Below, piece by piece: positions 5,214-5,892 of a stretch of 5,892 nucleotides of DNA. This DNA comes from Alphaproteobacteria bacterium (GTDB taxonomy: Bacteria > Pseudomonadota > Alphaproteobacteria > Micropepsales > Micropepsaceae). Position 1 is the stretch's first letter; every line of letters starts with the position of its first letter. The notes beneath the pieces are model-generated. The model did no database searches, had not been told where the DNA came from, and saw nothing but the letters and a program-made list of their open reading frames with translations. The stretch is taken from positions 1-5,892 of the forward strand of contig JAATGK010000272.1 in the NCBI GenBank assembly GCA_015654715.1, written 5' to 3'. Both the position numbers and the translations under genes were made by a program.

Positions 5214-5892
5214 CGGCACCATTCTGATTGCCGACGACGATTCCGCTATCCGCACCGTGCTTAACCAGGCGCTGGGAAGGGCCGGCTACAACGTCCGAAC
5301 GACCGGCACCGCGGCAGGCTTGTGGCGCTGGGTATCCGCCGGCGACGGCAATCTCGTTATCACCGATGTAGTGCTGCCGGACGAGAACGGTTTCGACCTG
5401 ATCCCGCGCATCAAACGCCTCCGGCCCGATCTGCCGATCGTGGTGATGAGTGCGCAGAACACCATTCTTACCGCCATCACCGCCGCCGAACGCGGCGCCT
5501 TCGATTACCTGCCCAAGCCTTTCGACCTGAAAGAATTGACCAGCGTGGTGCAGCGGGCGCTGGCGGCGCCGCAGAAGTCGCGCGACGTGTCGGCCGAAGC
5601 CGAAGGGGAAGGCGATGGTTTGCCGCTGATCGGCCGCTCGCCCGCGATGCAGGAGATTTACCGTGTCATCGCGCGGCTGACCCAGACCGATCTTACCGTG
5701 ATGATCATGGGCGAGAGCGGCACCGGCAAAGAACTCGTCGCCCGCGCCTTGCACGATTACGGCAAGCGCCGGCATGGCACGTTTGTCGCCGTCAACATGG
5801 CGGCGATCCCGAAAGAACTGGTCGAAAGCGAACCCTTCGGCCACGAGCGCGGCGCCTTCACCGGTGCTACCAACCGCGGCATCGGCCGCTTC
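5206..5892 (+). CDS. ntrC: Sigma54-dependent nitrogen response regulator NtrC, 3'-truncated
   Basis: NtrC, once phosphorylated by NtrB, activates sigma54 promoters for nitrogen assimilation. The window holds the first 229 codons and ends inside the gene. The receiver domain (about 3-120) has the acidic pocket D10-D11-D12, phosphoacceptor D54 in [13 protein letters not shown]82 in the switch position and K104 in YLPKPFD. A linker rich in Glu and Ala (about 122-138) leads to the AAA+ domain: [12 protein letters not shown], Walker A GESGTGKE (169-176) and the sigma54-contacting GAFTGA loop (216-221). Walker B and the C-terminal helix-turn-helix lie beyond the window. One oddity is E-S-E-P-F-G-H-E at 207-214, where almost all sigma54 activators have leucine in place of P210. 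The ATG at 5206 follows a good GAGGAG and overlaps the ntrB stop by 8 nt. The ntrB neighbour makes the NtrC assignment firm against related regulators such as NtrX. Confidence 0.95.
   Translation, partial: MPDGTILIADDDSAIRTVLNQALGRAGYNVRTTGTAAGLWRWVSAGDGNLVITDVVLPDENGFDLIPRIKRLRPDLPIVVMSAQNTILTAITAAERGAFDYLPKPFDLKELTSVVQRALAAPQKSRDVSAEAEGEGDGLPLIGRSPAMQEIYRVIARLTQTDLTVMIMGESGTGKELVARALHDYGKRRHGTFVAVNMAAIPKELVESEPFGHERGAFTGATNRGIGRF

Noticed and set aside
4164..5255. 363-codon open frame on the minus strand opposite ntrB
   Set aside because: It lies wholly against ntrB, whose frame has all kinase motifs. The translation is rich in Arg, Asp, His and Ala with no family pattern, as expected for an antisense shadow in GC-rich DNA.
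5107..5844. 245-codon minus-strand open frame opposite ntrC
   Set aside because: The plus-strand frame encodes a clear receiver and AAA+ domain, so this is a shadow.

Overview
The window is a GC-rich piece of an alphaproteobacterial chromosome. Three things point there: the fused ispDF gene, the lipA–COQ10/RatA-family gene pair, and the ntrB–ntrC pair, together with the residue patterns of their products. The order or genus cannot be fixed from this sequence. Coding density is high. I see no tRNA, rRNA, insertion sequence, CRISPR array or phage gene.

Layout. (1) Positions 1-1145, plus strand: the 3' part of lipA (lipoyl synthase), then, 6 nt later, a START-fold gene of the COQ10/RatA family. 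(2) 1146-1313: a gene-free gap between converging genes, holding inverted repeats that may act as a terminator. (3) 1314-1745, minus strand: a small exported protein with an Hcp-like pattern, preceded by a strong ribosome binding site. (4) 1824-3936, minus strand: a tight operon transcribed ispDF, pgpA, cinA/pncC, with start and stop codons overlapping at both junctions. (5) 3937-4106: a divergent intergenic region in which candidate sigma70 promoters for the two directions overlap. (6) 4107-5892, plus strand: ntrB followed by an overlapping, 3'-truncated ntrC.

Functions. lipA makes the lipoyl cofactor. The COQ10-family protein probably binds quinone or another hydrophobic ligand. ispDF supplies two steps of the MEP isoprenoid pathway, and isoprenoids feed quinone tails. 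pgpA makes phosphatidylglycerol. cinA/pncC recycles nicotinamide mononucleotide. ntrB/ntrC is the nitrogen-status two-component system acting with sigma54. Most of the window is therefore housekeeping and conserved regulation.

Points worth a second look: the orphan Hcp-like protein with a Sec signal peptide; the divergent ispDF/ntrB arrangement with no dusB between them; the unclear start of ntrB, which may hide a one-base indel next to an out-of-frame ATG; and a proline in NtrC where sigma54 activators normally have leucine. I found no convincing evidence of a wholly new multi-gene system here.
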